Assembly: GCA_963971225.1 (NCBI GenBank)
Contig: CAXARI010000032.1
Location: 372,001 to 436,000 of the forward strand
DNA: 64,000 bases
DNA from: Melieria omissa
Lineage: Eukaryota; Arthropoda; Insecta; Diptera; Ulidiidae
Direction: 5' to 3'
Below the pieces are notes generated by a model. That model ran no database searches and was not told the DNA's origin. It saw only the letters and a list, made by a program, of their open reading frames with translations. The translations under genes and the position numbers were made by a program. Below are positions 8,110 to 21,765 of the stretch, piece by piece (positions within the stretch are counted from its first letter, which is position 1; every line of letters starts with the position of its first letter).

Positions 8110-11100
8110 CACGTGTTGCTTCGTTGCTATCACAACAACGACTGATTGAAAGAATGCACCTCTGATCTATATAACCAATCAAATGCTTATGGAACCTAAG
8201 TACGCACAATCACTTTAACCAAAATGGCGTCAAAATTAAGCCAGAGTGACCACCTTTCACCAATTTGGTAAATAAAAAAAATATCCCACCGGCAGCATGA
8301 TCGAAATTATGGCTGTTAAATCTCGACCCGTTAACGGATTTTAATAATATTATGCCTTATTATTTAGCTAGACTCGTATGCTTTATATAATGGTATCAAT
8401 CATCCTTCTATACCCCAAGGTTCGAAAGCAAATCGATTTGGAACGGTGACTTTGAAAAAATTGCTACTTGGGTGCAACCACTAAAATGCTTGTCAACACC
8501 AAATGCATAAGTGCATATTAATAATTGACCCCTTAAAATTTAGCCAGAGTCTTATGCTTTCTATATTGGTCCCTAACTTTTCATTATCCTTCAGGAATAA
8601 TGAGCATATCGATGCGCAAGGATAACATTGAAAAACTGCCTATTACAAAATACACGCTCACCACTAAAGTGCTTATAGATTCCAAACGGTATGGGCTACA
8701 TTATAAAAAACCCCTTAAAATGTAGCTAGAGATTGCAGCTTTATCAAATTAAATCAATAATTTGACTACTATTCCGCAATCATGAACAGATCGATGCGCA
8801 AAAGTGAAATTAAATGACTGCCTACTGCAAAATCGATAAAATGCTTGTAAAATATGATGATTCTAGGTTTATAGAAAAAATAATAACCTTAAAACCTAGC
8901 TGGAGTTTTGAGCTTTCATAAATGGGGTCAATCTTCTCGCTATCTCAGATAATGCAGGAGAATTTCGTTGTGGAAAAGTGATATCGACCACATGATACAT
9001 CTATATCAGGGGTGCCCAAAATCTTCTTATGGAAAAGCAAAAACCAATACATGTAAAGTTGCCCAAAAAAAATTCAAACAAATTATTTAGTTAATTGAAT
9101 TAGTTGAAAGCACATTGTGCATTTCGCTTGACCCTTAAAATTATAAGTGAAAAAAATATAATGTTCCCATTTGACATTGCCGAAAGGCCAACCAATCGCC
9201 AACACAAAAACGCATACACACAAGAACTACAACAACAAAAGCATCTAATTTTTTTTCATACATAGAATTTCTTGAGGCAACAAAACAAAAATCCGCGCAG
9301 CCCCCACACGTGTTGCTTCGTTGCTGTCACAACAACGACTGATTGAAAGAATGCACCTCTGATCTACATAATCAATCAAATGCTTGTGGAACCTAAGTAC
9401 GCACAATCACTTTAATCAAAATGGCGTCAAAATTAAGCCAGAGTGACCACCTTTCACCAATTTGGTAAATAAAAAAAATATCCCACCGCCAGCATGATCG
9501 AAATTATGGCTGTTAAATCTCGACCCGTTAACGGATTTTAATAATATTATGCCTTATTATTTAGCTAGACTCGTATGCTTTCTATAATGGTATCAATCAT
9601 CCTTCTATACCCCAAGGTTCGAAAGCAAATCGATTTGGAACGGTGACTTTGAAAAAATTGCTACTTGGGTGCAACCACTAAAATGCTTGTCAACACCAAA
9701 TGCATAAGTGCATATTAATAATTGACCCCTTAAAATTTAGCCAGAGTCTTATGCTTTCTATATTGGTCCCTAACTTTTCATTATCCTTCAGGAATAATGA
9801 GCATATCGATGCGCAAGGATAACATTGAAAAACTGCCTATTACAAAATACACGCTCACCACTAAAGTGCTTATAGATTCCAAACGGTATGGGCTACATTA
9901 ATAAAAAACTCCTTAAAATGTAGCTAGAGATCGCAGCTTTATCAAATTAAATCAATAATTTGATTACTATTCCGCAATCATGAACAGATCGATGCGCAAG
10001 AGTGACATTAAATGGCTGCTTACTGCAAAATCGATAAAATGCTTGTAAAATATGATGATTCTAGGTTTATAGAAAAAATAATAACCTTAAAACCTAGCTG
10101 GAGTTTTGAGCTTTCATAAATGGGGTCAATCTTCTCGCTATCTCAAATAATGCAGGAGAATTTCGTTGTGGAAAAGTGATATCGACCACATGATACATCT
10201 ATATTAGGGGTGCCCAAAATATTCTTATGGAAAAGCAAAAACCAATACATGTAAAGTTGCCCAAAAATATGCAAACAAATTATTTAATTAATTGAATTAG
10301 TTGAAAGCACATTGTGCATTTCGCTTGACCCTTAAAATTATAAGTGACAAAAATATAATGTTCCCATTTGTCATTGCCGAAAGGCCAACCAATCGCCAAA
10401 ACAAAAACTACAACAACAAAAGCATCTAATTTTTTTTCATACATAGAATTTCTTGAGGCAACAAAACAAAAATCCGCGCAGCCCCCACACGTGTTGCTTC
10501 GTTGCTGTCACAACAACGACGGATTGAAAGAATGCACCTCTGATCTATATAACCAATCAAATGCTTGTGCAACCTAAGTATGCACAATCACTTTAATCAA
10601 AATGGCGTCAAAATTAAGCCAGAGTGACCACCTTTCACCAATTTGGTAAATAAAAAAAATATCCCACCGCCAGCATGATCGAAATTATGGCTGTTAAATC
10701 TCGACCCGTTAACGGATTTTAATAATATTATGCCTTATTATTTAGCTAGTCCGCTAGGGCCGAAGTCCGCTGTTGTTGCTGTTGTTGGCTAAGTATGTTT
10801 GTTAGCGCAACTAAACACTGCTCCACGGTACTCATTTCTGCTTCTATATTTCGACTCCTATCGAAATCTCTATTCCTTCTGGTCCTTTCAATTGTGGTGT
10901 CTTTTTTGGAGTGGTTTCTTCTTTTGGAGTTGTTTCTTCTTTTGGAGTTGTTTCTTCTTTTGGAGTTGTTTCTTCGTTGCGGGGTAAATTTGTCGTCCTG
11001 CAGCTGTGTTCCTCTCCTGTTTGTTGTTTACGGTTGAAGTCGTCTCTTCACTGCAATTTTCTTTTCTTAAGCACCTGTGTGTCTCTTCTTCCCGTTTTCG

Positions 11101-11377
11101 TTGTGGTTACGTTAACCGACTGCGCCACTTAAAAAATGTTGAATCCGGACAAGTTGGATGGTGGAATAACACTGATTTTATTTCATTCACTTACTCTAAG
11201 CTCGAACGTTTGTCATTGCTGATCGAGCAAATCAAGCAATCGAGCAAACAATCCAGCTCATATTACATATCGAGTTAATGACATTGCAACTTAACTTAAA
11301 ATATGCTAGTTGTTGCTGCCTGTTTTTGTTGGATGTTTGGTTGGTCGTTGACTTCAAACTTGCTGACAGCTATAACA
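8110..11377. repeat. 3268-bp higher-order repeat, unit 3
   Basis: Whole monomers start at 8342 and 9539, partial third at 10720. Private differences include AATTCAAAC for AATGCAAAC and TTAGTTAATTG for TTAATTAATTG near 9070-9095. Confidence 0.93.
10757..11377 (-). mobile_element. truncated LTR retrotransposon fragment, copy 3
   Basis: Same 621-bp fragment; LTR at 11137-11377. Confidence 0.92.
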
Positions 11378-14300
11378 CACGTGTTGCTTCGTTGCTATCA
11401 CAACAACGACTGATTGAAAGAATGCACCTCTGATCTATATAACCAATCAAATGCTTATGGAACCTAAGTACGCACAATCACTTTAACCAAAATGGCGTCA
11501 AAATTAAGCCAGAGTGACCACCTTTCACCAATTTGGTAAATAAAAAAAATATCCCACCGGCAGCATGATCGAAATTATGGCTGTTAAATCTCGACCCGTT
11601 AACGGATTTTAATAATATTATGCCTTATTATTTAGCTAGACTCGTATGCTTTATATAATGGTATCAATCATCCTTCTATACCCCAAGGTTCGAAAGCAAA
11701 TCGATTTGGAACGGTGACTTTGAAAAAATTGCTACTTGGGTGCAACCACTAAAATGCTTGTCAACACCAAATGCATAAGTGCATATTAATAATTGACCCC
11801 TTAAAATTTAGCCAGAGTCTTATGCTTTCTATATTGGTCCCTAACTTTTCATTATCCTTCAGGAATAATGAGCATATCGATGCGCAAGGATAACATTGAA
11901 AAACTGTCTATTACAAAATACACGCTCACCACTAAAGTGCTTATAGATTCCAAACGGTATGGGCTACATTATAAAAAACCCCTTAAAATGTAGCTAGAGA
12001 TTGCAGCTTTATCAAATTAAATCAATAATTTGACTACTATTCCGCAATCATGAACAGATCGATGCGCAAAAGTGAAATTAAATGACTGCCTACTGCAAAA
12101 TCGATAAAATGCTTGTAAAATATGATGATTCTAGGTTTATAGAAAAAATAATAACCTTAAAACCTAGCTGGAGTTTTGAGCTTTCATAAATGGGGTCAAT
12201 CTTCTCGCTATCTCAGATAATGCAGGAGAATTTCGTTGTGGAAAAGTGATATCGACCACATGATACATCTATATCAGGGGTGCCCAAAATCTTCTTATGG
12301 AAAAGCAAAAACCAATACATGTAAAGTTGCCCAAAAAAAATGCAAACAAATTATTTAATTAATTGAATTAGTTGAAAGCACATTGTGCATTTCGCTTGAC
12401 CCTTAAAATTATAAGTGAAAAAAATATAATGTTCCCATTTGACATTGCCGAAAGGCCAACCAATCGCCAACACAAAAACGCATACACACAAGAACTACAA
12501 CAACAAAAGCATCTAATTTTTTTTCATACATAGAATTTCTTGAGGCAACAAAACAAAAATCCGCGCAGCCCCCACACGTGTTGCTTCGTTGCTGTCACAA
12601 CAACGACTGATTGAAAGAATGCACCTCTGATCTACATAATCAATCAAATGCTTGTGGAACCTAAGTACGCACAATCACTTTAATCAAAATGGCGTCAAAA
12701 TTAAGCCAGAGTGACCACCTTTCACCAATTTGGTAAATAAAAAAAATATCCCACCGCCAGCATGATCGAAATTATGGCTGTTAAATCTCGACCCGTTAAC
12801 GGATTTTAATAATATTATGCCTTATTATTTAGCTAGACTCGTATGCTTTCTATAATGGTATCAATCATCCTTCTATACCCCAAGGTTCGAAAGCAAATCG
12901 ATTTGGAACGGTGACTTTGAAAAAATTGCTACTTGGGTGCAACCACTAAAATGCTTGTCAACACCAAATGCATAAGTGCATATTAATAATTGACCCCTTA
13001 AAATTTAGCCAGAGTCTTATGCTTTCTATATTGGTCCCTAACTTTTCATTATCCTTCAGGAATAATGAGCATATCGATGCGCAAGGATAACATTGAAAAA
13101 CTGCCTATTACAAAATACACGCTCACCACTAAAGTGCTTATAGATTCCAAACGGTATGGGCTACATTAATAAAAAACTCCTTAAAATGTAGCTAGAGATC
13201 GCAGCTTTATCAAATTAAATCAATAATTTGATTACTATTCCGCAATCATGAACAGATCGATGCGCAAGAGTGACATTAAATGGCTGCTTACTGCAAAATC
13301 GATAAAATGCTTGTAAAATATGATGATTCTAGGTTTATAGAAAAAATAATAACCTTAAAACCTAGCTGGAGTTTTGAGCTTTCATAAATGGGGTCAATCT
13401 TCTCGCTATCTCAAATAATGCAGGAGAATTTCGTTGTGGAAAAGTGATATCGACCACATGATACATCTATATTAGGGGTGCCCAAAATATTCTTATGGAA
13501 AAGCAAAAACCAATACATGTAAAGTTGCCCAAAAATATGCAAACAAATTATTTAATTAATTGAATTAGTTGAAAGCACATTGTGCATTTCGCTTGACCCT
13601 TAAAATTATAAGTGACAAAAATATAATGTTCCCATTTGTCATTGCCGAAAGGCCAACCAATCGCCAAAACAAAAACTACAACAACAAAAGCATCTAATTT
13701 TTTTTCATACATAGAATTTCTTGAGGCAACAAAACAAAAATCCGCGCAGCCCCCACACGTGTTGCTTCGTTGCTGTCACAACAACGACGGATTGAAAGAA
13801 TGCACCTCTGATCTATATAACCAATCAAATGCTTGTGCAACCTAAGTATGCACAATCACTTTAATCAAAATGGCGTCAAAATTAAGCCAGAGTGACCACC
13901 TTTCACCAATTTGGTAAATAAAAAAAATATCCCACCGCCAGCATGATCGAAATTATGGCTGTTAAATCTCGACCCGTTAACGGATTTTAATAATATTATG
14001 CCTTATTATTTAGCTAGTCCGCTAGGGCCGAAGTCCGCTGTTGTTGCTGTTGTTGGCTAAGTATGTTTGTTAGCGCAACTAAACACTGCTCCACGGTACT
14101 CATTTCTGCTTCTATATTTCGACTCCTATCGAAATCTCTATTCCTTCTGGTCCTTTCAATTGTGGTGTCTTTTTTGGAGTGGTTTCTTCTTTTGGAGTTG
14201 TTTCTTCTTTTGGAGTTGTTTCTTCTTTTGGAGTTGTTTCTTCGTTGCGGGGTAAATTTGTCGTCCTGCAGCTGTGTTCCTCTCCTGTTTGTTGTTTACG

Positions 14301-14645
14301 GTTGAAGTCGTCTCTTCACTGCAATTTTCTTTTCTTAAGCACCTGTGTGTCTCTTCTTCCCGTTTTCGTTGTGGTTACGTTAACCGACTGCGCCACTTAA
14401 AAAATGTTGAATCCGGACAAGTTGGATGGTGGAATAACACTGATTTTATTTCATTCACTTACTCTAAGCTCGAACGTTTGTCATTGCTGATCGAGCAAAT
14501 CAAGCAATCGAGCAAACAATCCAGCTCATATTACATATCGAGTTAATGACATTGCAACTTAACTTAAAATATGCTAGTTGTTGCTGCCTGTTTTTGTTGG
14601 ATGTTTGGTTGGTCGTTGACTTCAAACTTGCTGACAGCTATAACA
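11378..14645. repeat. 3268-bp higher-order repeat, unit 4
   Basis: Whole monomers start at 11610 and 12807, partial third at 13988. One private change seen is CTGTCTATT for CTGCCTATT at about 11906. Confidence 0.93.
14025..14645 (-). mobile_element. truncated LTR retrotransposon fragment, copy 4
   Basis: Same 621-bp fragment; LTR at 14405-14645. Confidence 0.92.
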
Positions 14646-17600
14646 CACGTGTTGCTTCGTTGCTATCACAACAACGACTGATTGAAAGAATGCACCTCTG
14701 ATCTATATAACCAATCAAATGCTTATGGAACCTAAGTACGCACAATCACTTTAACCAAAATGGCGTCAAAATTAAGCCAGAGTGACCACCTTTCACCAAT
14801 TTGGTAAATAAAAAAAATATCCCACCGGCAGCATGATCGAAATTATGGCTGTTAAATCTCGACCCGTTAACGGATTTTAATAATATTATGCCTTATTATT
14901 TAGCTAGACTCGTATGCTTTATATAATGGTATCAATCATCCTTCTATACCCCAAGGTTCGAAAGCAAATCGATTTGGAACGGTGACTTTGAAAAAATTGC
15001 TACTTGGGTGCAACCACTAAAATGCTTGTCAACACCAAATGCATAAGTGCATATTAATAATTGACCCCTTAAAATTTAGCCAGAGTCTTATGCTTTCTAT
15101 ATTGGTCCCTAACTTTTCATTATCCTTCAGGAATAATGAGCATATCGATGCGCAAGGATAACATTGAAAAACTGCCTATTACAAAATACACGCTCACCAC
15201 TAAAGTGCTTATAGATTCCAAACGGTATGGGCTACATTATAAAAAACCCCTTAAAATGTAGCTAGAGATTGCAGCTTTATCAAATTAAATCAATAATTTG
15301 ACTACTATTCCGCAATCATGAACAGATCGATGCGCAAAAGTGAAATTAAATGACTGCCTACTGCAAAATCGATAAAATGCTTGTAAAATATGATGATTCT
15401 AGGTTTATAGAAAAAATAATAACCTTAAAACCTAGCTGGAGTTTTGAGCTTTCATAAATGGGGTCAATCTTCTCGCTATCTCAGATAATGCAGGAGAATT
15501 TCGTTGTGGAAAAGTGATATCGACCACATGATACATCTATATCAGGGGTGCCCAAAATCTTCTTATGGAAAAGCAAAAACCAATACATGTAAAGTTGCCC
15601 AAAAAAAATGCAAACAAATTATTTAATTAATTGAATTAGTTGAAAGCACATTGTGCATTTCGCTTGACCCTTAAAATTATAAGTGAAAAAAATATAATGT
15701 TCCCATTTGACATTGCCGAAAGGCCAACCAATCGCCAACACAAAAACGCATACACACAAGAACTACAACAACAAAAGCATCTAATTTTTTTTCATACATA
15801 GAATTTCTTGAGGCAACAAAACAAAAATCCGCGCAGCCCCCACACGTGTTGCTTCGTTGCTGTCACAACAACGACTGATTGAAAGAATGCACCTCTGATC
15901 TACATAATCAATCAAATGCTTGTGGAACCTAAGTACGCACAATCACTTTAATCAAAATGGCGTCAAAATTAAGCCAGAGTGACCACCTTTCACCAATTTG
16001 GTAAATAAAAAAAATATCCCACCGCCAGCATGATCGAAATTATGGCTGTTAAATCTCGACCCGTTAACGGATTTTAATAATATTATGTCTTATTATTTAG
16101 CTAGACTCGTATGCTTTCTATAATGGTATCAATCATCCTTCTATACCCCAAGGTTCGAAAGCAAATCGATTTGGAACGGTGACTTTGAAAAAATTGCTAC
16201 TTGGGTGCAACCACTAAAATGCTTGTCAACACCAAATGCATAAGTGCATATTAATAATTGACCCCTTAAAATTTAGCCAGAGTCTTATGCTTTCTATATT
16301 GGTCCCTAACTTTTCATTATCCTTCAGGAATAATGAGCATATCGATGCGCAAGGATAACATTGAAAAACTGCCTATTACAAAATACACGCTCACCACTAA
16401 AGTGCTTATAGATTCCAAACGGTATGGGCTACATTAATAAAAAACTCCTTAAAATGTAGCTAGAGATCGCAGCTTTATCAAATTAAATCAATAATTTGAT
16501 TACTATTCCGCAATCATGAACAGATCGATGCGCAAGAGTGACATTAAATGGCTGCTTACTGCAAAATCGATAAAATGCTTGTAAAATATGATGATTCTAG
16601 GTTTATAGAAAAAATAATAACCTTAAAACCTAGCTGGAGTTTTGAGCTTTCATAAATGGGGTCAATCTTCTCGCTATCTCAAATAATGCAGGAGAATTTC
16701 GTTGTGGAAAAGTGATATCGACCACATGATACATCTATATTAGGGGTGCCCAAAATATTCTTATGGAAAAGCAAAAACCAATACATGTAAAGTTGCCCAA
16801 AAATATGCAAACAAATTATTTAATTAATTGAATTAGTTGAAAGCACATTGTGCATTTCGCTTGACCCTTAAAATTATAAGTGACAAAAATATAATGTTCC
16901 CATTTGTCATTGCCGAAAGGCCAACCAATCGCCAAAACAAAAACTACAACAACAAAAGCATCTAATTTTTTTTCATACATAGAATTTCTTGAGGCAACAA
17001 AAATCCGCGCAGCCCCCACACGTGTTGCTTCGTTGCTGTCACAACAACGACGGATTGAAAGAATGCACCTCTGATCTATATAACCAATCAAATGCTTGTG
17101 CAACCTAAGTATGCACAATCACTTTAATCAAAATGGCGTCAAAATTAAGCCAGAGTGACCACCTTTCACCAATTTGGTAAATAAAAAAAATATCCCACCG
17201 CCAGCATGATCGAAATTATGGCTGTTAAATCTCGACCCGTTAACGGATTTTAATAATATTATGCCTTATTATTTAGCTAGTCCGCTAGGGCCGAAGTCCG
17301 CTGTTGTTGCTGTTGTTGGCTAAGTATGTTTGTTAGCGCAACTAAACACTGCTCCACGGTACTCATTTCTGCTTCTATATTTCGACTCCTATCGAAATCT
17401 CTGTTCCTTCTGGTCCTTTCAATTGTGGTGTCTTTTTTGGAGTGGTTTCTTCTTTTGGAGTTGTTTCTTCTTTTGGAGTTGTTTCTTCTTTTGGAGTTGT
17501 TTCTTCGTTGCGGGGTAAATTTGTCGTCCTGCAGCTGTGTTCCTCTCCTGTTTGTTGTTTACGGTTGAAGTCGTCTCTTCACTGCAATTTTCTTTTCTTA

Positions 17601-17908
17601 AGCACCTGTGTGTCTCTTCTTCCCGTTTTCGTTGTGGTTACGTTAACCGACTGCGCCACTTAAAAAATGTTGAATCCGGACAAGTTGGATGGTGGAATAA
17701 CACTGATTTTATTTCATTCACTTACTCTAAGCTCGAACGTTTGTCATTGCTGATCGAGCAAATCAAGCAATCGAGCAAACAATCCAGCTCATATTACATA
17801 TCGAGTTAATGACATTGCAACTTAACTTAAAATATGCTAGTTGTTGCTGCCTGTTTTTGTTGGATGTTTGGTTGGTCGTTGACTTCAAACTTGCTGACAG
17901 CTATAACA
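14646..17908. repeat. 3263-bp higher-order repeat, unit 5
   Basis: Whole monomers start at 14878 and 16075, partial third at 17251. It is 5 bp shorter because one AACAA-type unit is lost at about 16998 in the hAT segment. This opens a 100-residue minus-strand frame (16816-17118) that spans the BED-like stretch, which I regard as accidental. Other changes: TATGTCTTA at about 16084. Confidence 0.92.
17288..17908 (-). mobile_element. truncated LTR retrotransposon fragment, copy 5
   Basis: Same 621-bp fragment with one private base change near 17403 (CTGTTCC for CTATTCC); LTR at 17668-17908. Confidence 0.92.
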
Positions 17909-20281
17909 CACGTGTTGCTTCGTTGCTATCACAACAACGACTGATTGAAAGAATGCACCTCTGATCTATATAACCAATCAAATGCTTATGGAACCTAAGT
18001 ACGCACAATCACTTTAACCAAAATGGCGTCAAAATTAAGCCAGAGTGACCACCTTTCACCAATTTGGTAAATAAAAAAAATATCCCACCGGCAGCATGAT
18101 CGAAATTATGGCTGTTAAATCTCGACCCGTTAACGGATTTTAATAATATTATGCCTTATTATTTAGCTAGACTCGTATGCTTTATATAATGGTATCAATC
18201 ATCCTTCTATACCCCAAGGTTCGAAAGCAAATCGATTTGGAACGGTGACTTTGAAAAAATTGCTACTTGGGTGCAACCACTAAAATGCTTGTCAACACCA
18301 AATGCATAAGTGCATATTAATAATTGACCCCTTAAAATTTAGCCAGAGTCTTATGCTTTCTATATTGGTCCCTAACTTTTCATTATCCTTCAGGAATAAT
18401 GAGCATATCGATGCGCAAGGATAACATTGAAAAACTGCCTATTACAAAATACACGCTCACCACTAAAGTGCTTATAGATTCCAAACGGTATGGGCTACAT
18501 TATAAAAAACCCCTTAAAATGTAGCTAGAGATTGCAGCTTTATCAAATTAAATCAATAATTTGACTACTATTCCGCAATCATGAACAGATCGATGCGCAA
18601 AAGTGACATTAAATGGCTGCCTACTGCAAAATCGATAAAATGCTTGTAAAATATGATGATTCTAGGTTTATAGAAAAAATAATAACCTTAAAACCTAGCT
18701 GGAGTTTTGAGCTTTCATAAATGGGGTCAATCTTCTCGCTATCTCAGATAATGCAGGAGAATTTCGTTGTGGAAAAGTGATATCGACCACATGATACATC
18801 TATATCAGGGGTGCCCAAAATCTTCTTATGGAAAAGCAAAAACCAATAGGGGAATTCTTTGTAGGGTGCCACCCCATAGCTTTTTTGCGCATAATTCGTT
18901 AGAAAATTAACGTATCGCCAATTTTAATATACTGTTCGAAAGAGGGTTAAAGGGGCTAGGATCCAAGGTAACACTTCAATTGAATTTTTCGTAATTGCGA
19001 ATTTTACAGCCAATTTGCCAAAGTGTTCAAAATCGACACCCTAAAATTTTTTAATGTAAAGTGCCACCCCCTAAAAAAACCGCAAAAAACGTAAAAATAT
19101 CAAGCAAAAATGCATGATTTAGAAAATTTACGAAATATTATTGAATTTAATTTGAATTGAATAGAAAATGACCGAAAGCAAAATGCAAATTGAATGGTAA
19201 CGAATAAAACGAATAATTGTATGGAAATTGATAAACAAAACTGAACTAATTTATTCCTCATGATAAGATTAGAGAAAAATTGACTAAGAACACTTTAAAT
19301 TCATTGTAGTAACGATTCCTAGAAATAAAAAGCCATTTTACCGATAAAGGACCACAAAACAATGAAAAAAGGGGGGTGGCACCTTACAAAGAATAAAAGG
19401 TGGCACTTTACATTTTGACGCCATTTTGGAAAACATTGTATAAATTTGTTCCTTTTGCGATATGCTCGGATATCATTTCGGATTCTGAAAAACCATTAAA
19501 AATTAAGTCCAACACTGATATTTACCTGAGTTTTTTATAAGTTTTTGGTTACTTTTTCACCGCAAGAAAAACCTTCAGTTTTAATTTTTATGTTTTTTCT
19601 TAACCAAATTTGACACTTTTATTTACCCAGACCGTACCATTGCGTATGTTCCCGCAAAAACCACATTAGAATTGATGTTGACATATATACCTTAAATGAC
19701 AATAGGAATTTTTTTTCTTGGATTGCTGGAACATCGAAATCGAGCAGGGGTGGCACCTTACAAAGAGTGGCACCTTACAAAGAATTCCCCTACATGTAAA
19801 GTTGCCCAAAAAAAATGCAAACAAATTATTTAATTAATTGAATTAGTTGAAAGCACATTGTGCATTTCGCTTGACCCTTAAAATTATAAGTGAAAAAAAT
19901 ATAATGTTCCCATTTGACATTGCCGAAAGGCCAACCAATCGCCAACACAAAAACGCATACACACAAGAACTACAACAACAAAAGCATCTAATTTTTTTTC
20001 ATACATAGAATTTCTTGAGGCAACAAAACAAAAATCCGCGCAGCCCCCACACGTGTTGCTTCGTTGCTGTCACAACAACGACTGATTGAAAGAATGCACC
20101 TCTGATCTACATAATCAATCAAATGCTTGTGGAACCTAAGTACGCACAATCACTTTAATCAAAATGGCGTCAAAATTAAGCCAGAGTGACCACCTTTCAC
20201 CAATTTGGTAAATAAAAAAAATATCCCACCGCCAGCATGATCGAAATTATGGCTGTTAAATCTCGACCCGTTAACGGATTT
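17909..20281. repeat. satellite: monomer tail and one monomer carrying a 942-bp insertion
   Basis: The tail is 17909-18140 and the monomer is 18141-20281. Without the 942-bp element and one TA the monomer is 1197 bp (type A). It differs from HOR type A at about 18606 (GTGACATTAAATGGCTGCC), resembling the right-hand part of the array, so this is where the homogeneous block begins to fade. Confidence 0.88.
18849..19790. mobile_element. 942-bp non-autonomous DNA transposon with TA target duplication
   Basis: Inserted in the hAT part of a monomer. Uninterrupted copies read CCAATACATG; here the TA is at 18847-18848 and again at 19791-19792. The ends are inverted: GGGGAATTCTTTGTA then (G or A)GGTGCCAC, about 24 bp with one mismatch. 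The motif around GTGCCACC with a TTTGTAA-like flank recurs at about 18862, 19056, 19376, 19400, 19748 and 19767, in plus orientation on the left and minus on the right. No frame codes for a transposase. The TA duplication fits Tc1/mariner-like transposition, but the GGGG start is not a terminus I can assign. It is the only copy in the window. Confidence 0.85.
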
Positions 20282-21765
20282 TAATAATATTATGCCTTAT
20301 TATTTAGCTAGACTCGTATGCTTTCTATAATGGTATCAATCATCCTTCTATACCCCAAGGTTCGAAAGCAAATCGATTTGGAACGGTGACTTTGAAAAAA
20401 TTGCTACTTGGGTGCAACCACTAAAATGCTTGTCAACACCAAATGCATAAGTGCATATTAATAATTGACCCCTTAAAATTTAGCCAGAGTCTTATGCTTT
20501 CTATATTGGTCCCTAACTTTTCATTATCCTTCAGGAATAATGAGCATATCGATGCGCAAGGATAACATTGAAAAACTGCCTATTACAAAATACACGCTCA
20601 CCACTAAAGTGCTTATAGATTCCAAACGGTATGGGCTACATTAATAAAAAACTCCTTAAAATGTAGCTAGAGATCGCAGCTTTATCAAATTAAATCAATA
20701 ATTTGATTACTATTCCGCAATCATGAACAGATCGATGCGCAAGAGTGACATTAAATGGCTGCTTACTGCAAAATCGATAAAATGCGTGTAAAATATGATG
20801 ATTGTAGGTATATATAAAAAATAATAACCTTAAAACCTAGCTGGAGTTTCGAGCTTTCATAAATGGGGTCAATCTTTTCGCTATCTCAGATAATGCAGGA
20901 GAATTTCGTTGTGGAAAAGTGATATCGACCACATGATACATCTATATCAGGGGTGCCCAAAATCTTCTTATGGAAAAGCAAAAACCAATACATGTAAAGT
21001 TGCCCAAAAAAAATGCAAACAAATTATTTAATTAATTGAATTAGTTGAAAGCACATTGTGCATTTCGCTTGACCCTTAAAATTATAAGTGAAAAAAATAT
21101 AATGTTCCCATTTGTCATTGCCGAAAGGCCAACCAATCGCCAACACAAAAAAGCATACACACAAAAACTACAACAACAAAAGCATCTAATTTTTTTTCAT
21201 ACATAGAATTTCTTGAGGCAACAAAACAAAAATCCGCGCAGCCCCCACACGTGTTGCTTCGTTGCTGTCACAACAACGACTGATTGAAAGAATGCACCTC
21301 TGATCTACATAATCAATCAAATGCTTGTGGAACCTAAGTACGCACAATCACTTTAATCAAAATGGCGTCAAAATTAAGTCAGAGTGACCACCTTTCACCA
21401 ATTTGGTAAATAAAAAAAATATCCCACCGGCAGCATGATCGAAATTATGGCTGTTAAATCTCGACCCGTTAACGGATTTTAACACATTTTAAGCGGGTAG
21501 CCTAGTATATGAAACTATGCTGCGTAGCGGGCATTACTTGCAAAACAAGCAAAAATTGCGCGATCCAAAATAAATAAAACTTGAAATTTATGAAACTAAA
21601 ATAATTATATGAAATAATACTTTCAGTTTTATATGAAAACCAATCCGGTAAAAATACCGTCTCCCGCTTTTAAAATGCCTACATTCAAAAGGTAAAAATA
21701 CCCGCCCCGCTTATAAGCAGCAGTTTTCACAACGGGAAATTTTACCCGGCCCGCTTTTAATGTGT
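20282..21765. repeat. satellite monomer carrying the 282-bp TTAA element
   Basis: A type A monomer of about 1198 bp interrupted at its 3' end by the element at 21483-21764. With the following 760-bp, 1181-bp and 890-bp pieces it makes a 4315-bp HOR unit (20282-24596), partly repeated from 24597. Confidence 0.88.
21483..21764. mobile_element. 282-bp TTAA-flanked MITE (piggyBac-like), copy 1
   Basis: Flanked by TTAA at 21479-21482 and 21765-21768; empty monomers have one TTAA (GATTTTAATAAT). Ends are inverted: CACATTTTAAGCGGG on the left and CACATTAAAAGCGGG read from the right. Shortened versions of the end (CCCGCTTTTAAAATG, CCCCGCTTATAAG) recur inside the right half. TTAA targeting is shared by piggyBac and Kolobok transposons; a C at the end favours piggyBac. 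There is no coding frame. Confidence 0.87.

Noticed and set aside
1574..17908. The five identical HOR units as an assembly artefact
   Set aside because: Not fully excluded, but each of several units has private differences (about 9074, 11906, 16084, 16998, 17403), which simple duplication of one contig would not produce.
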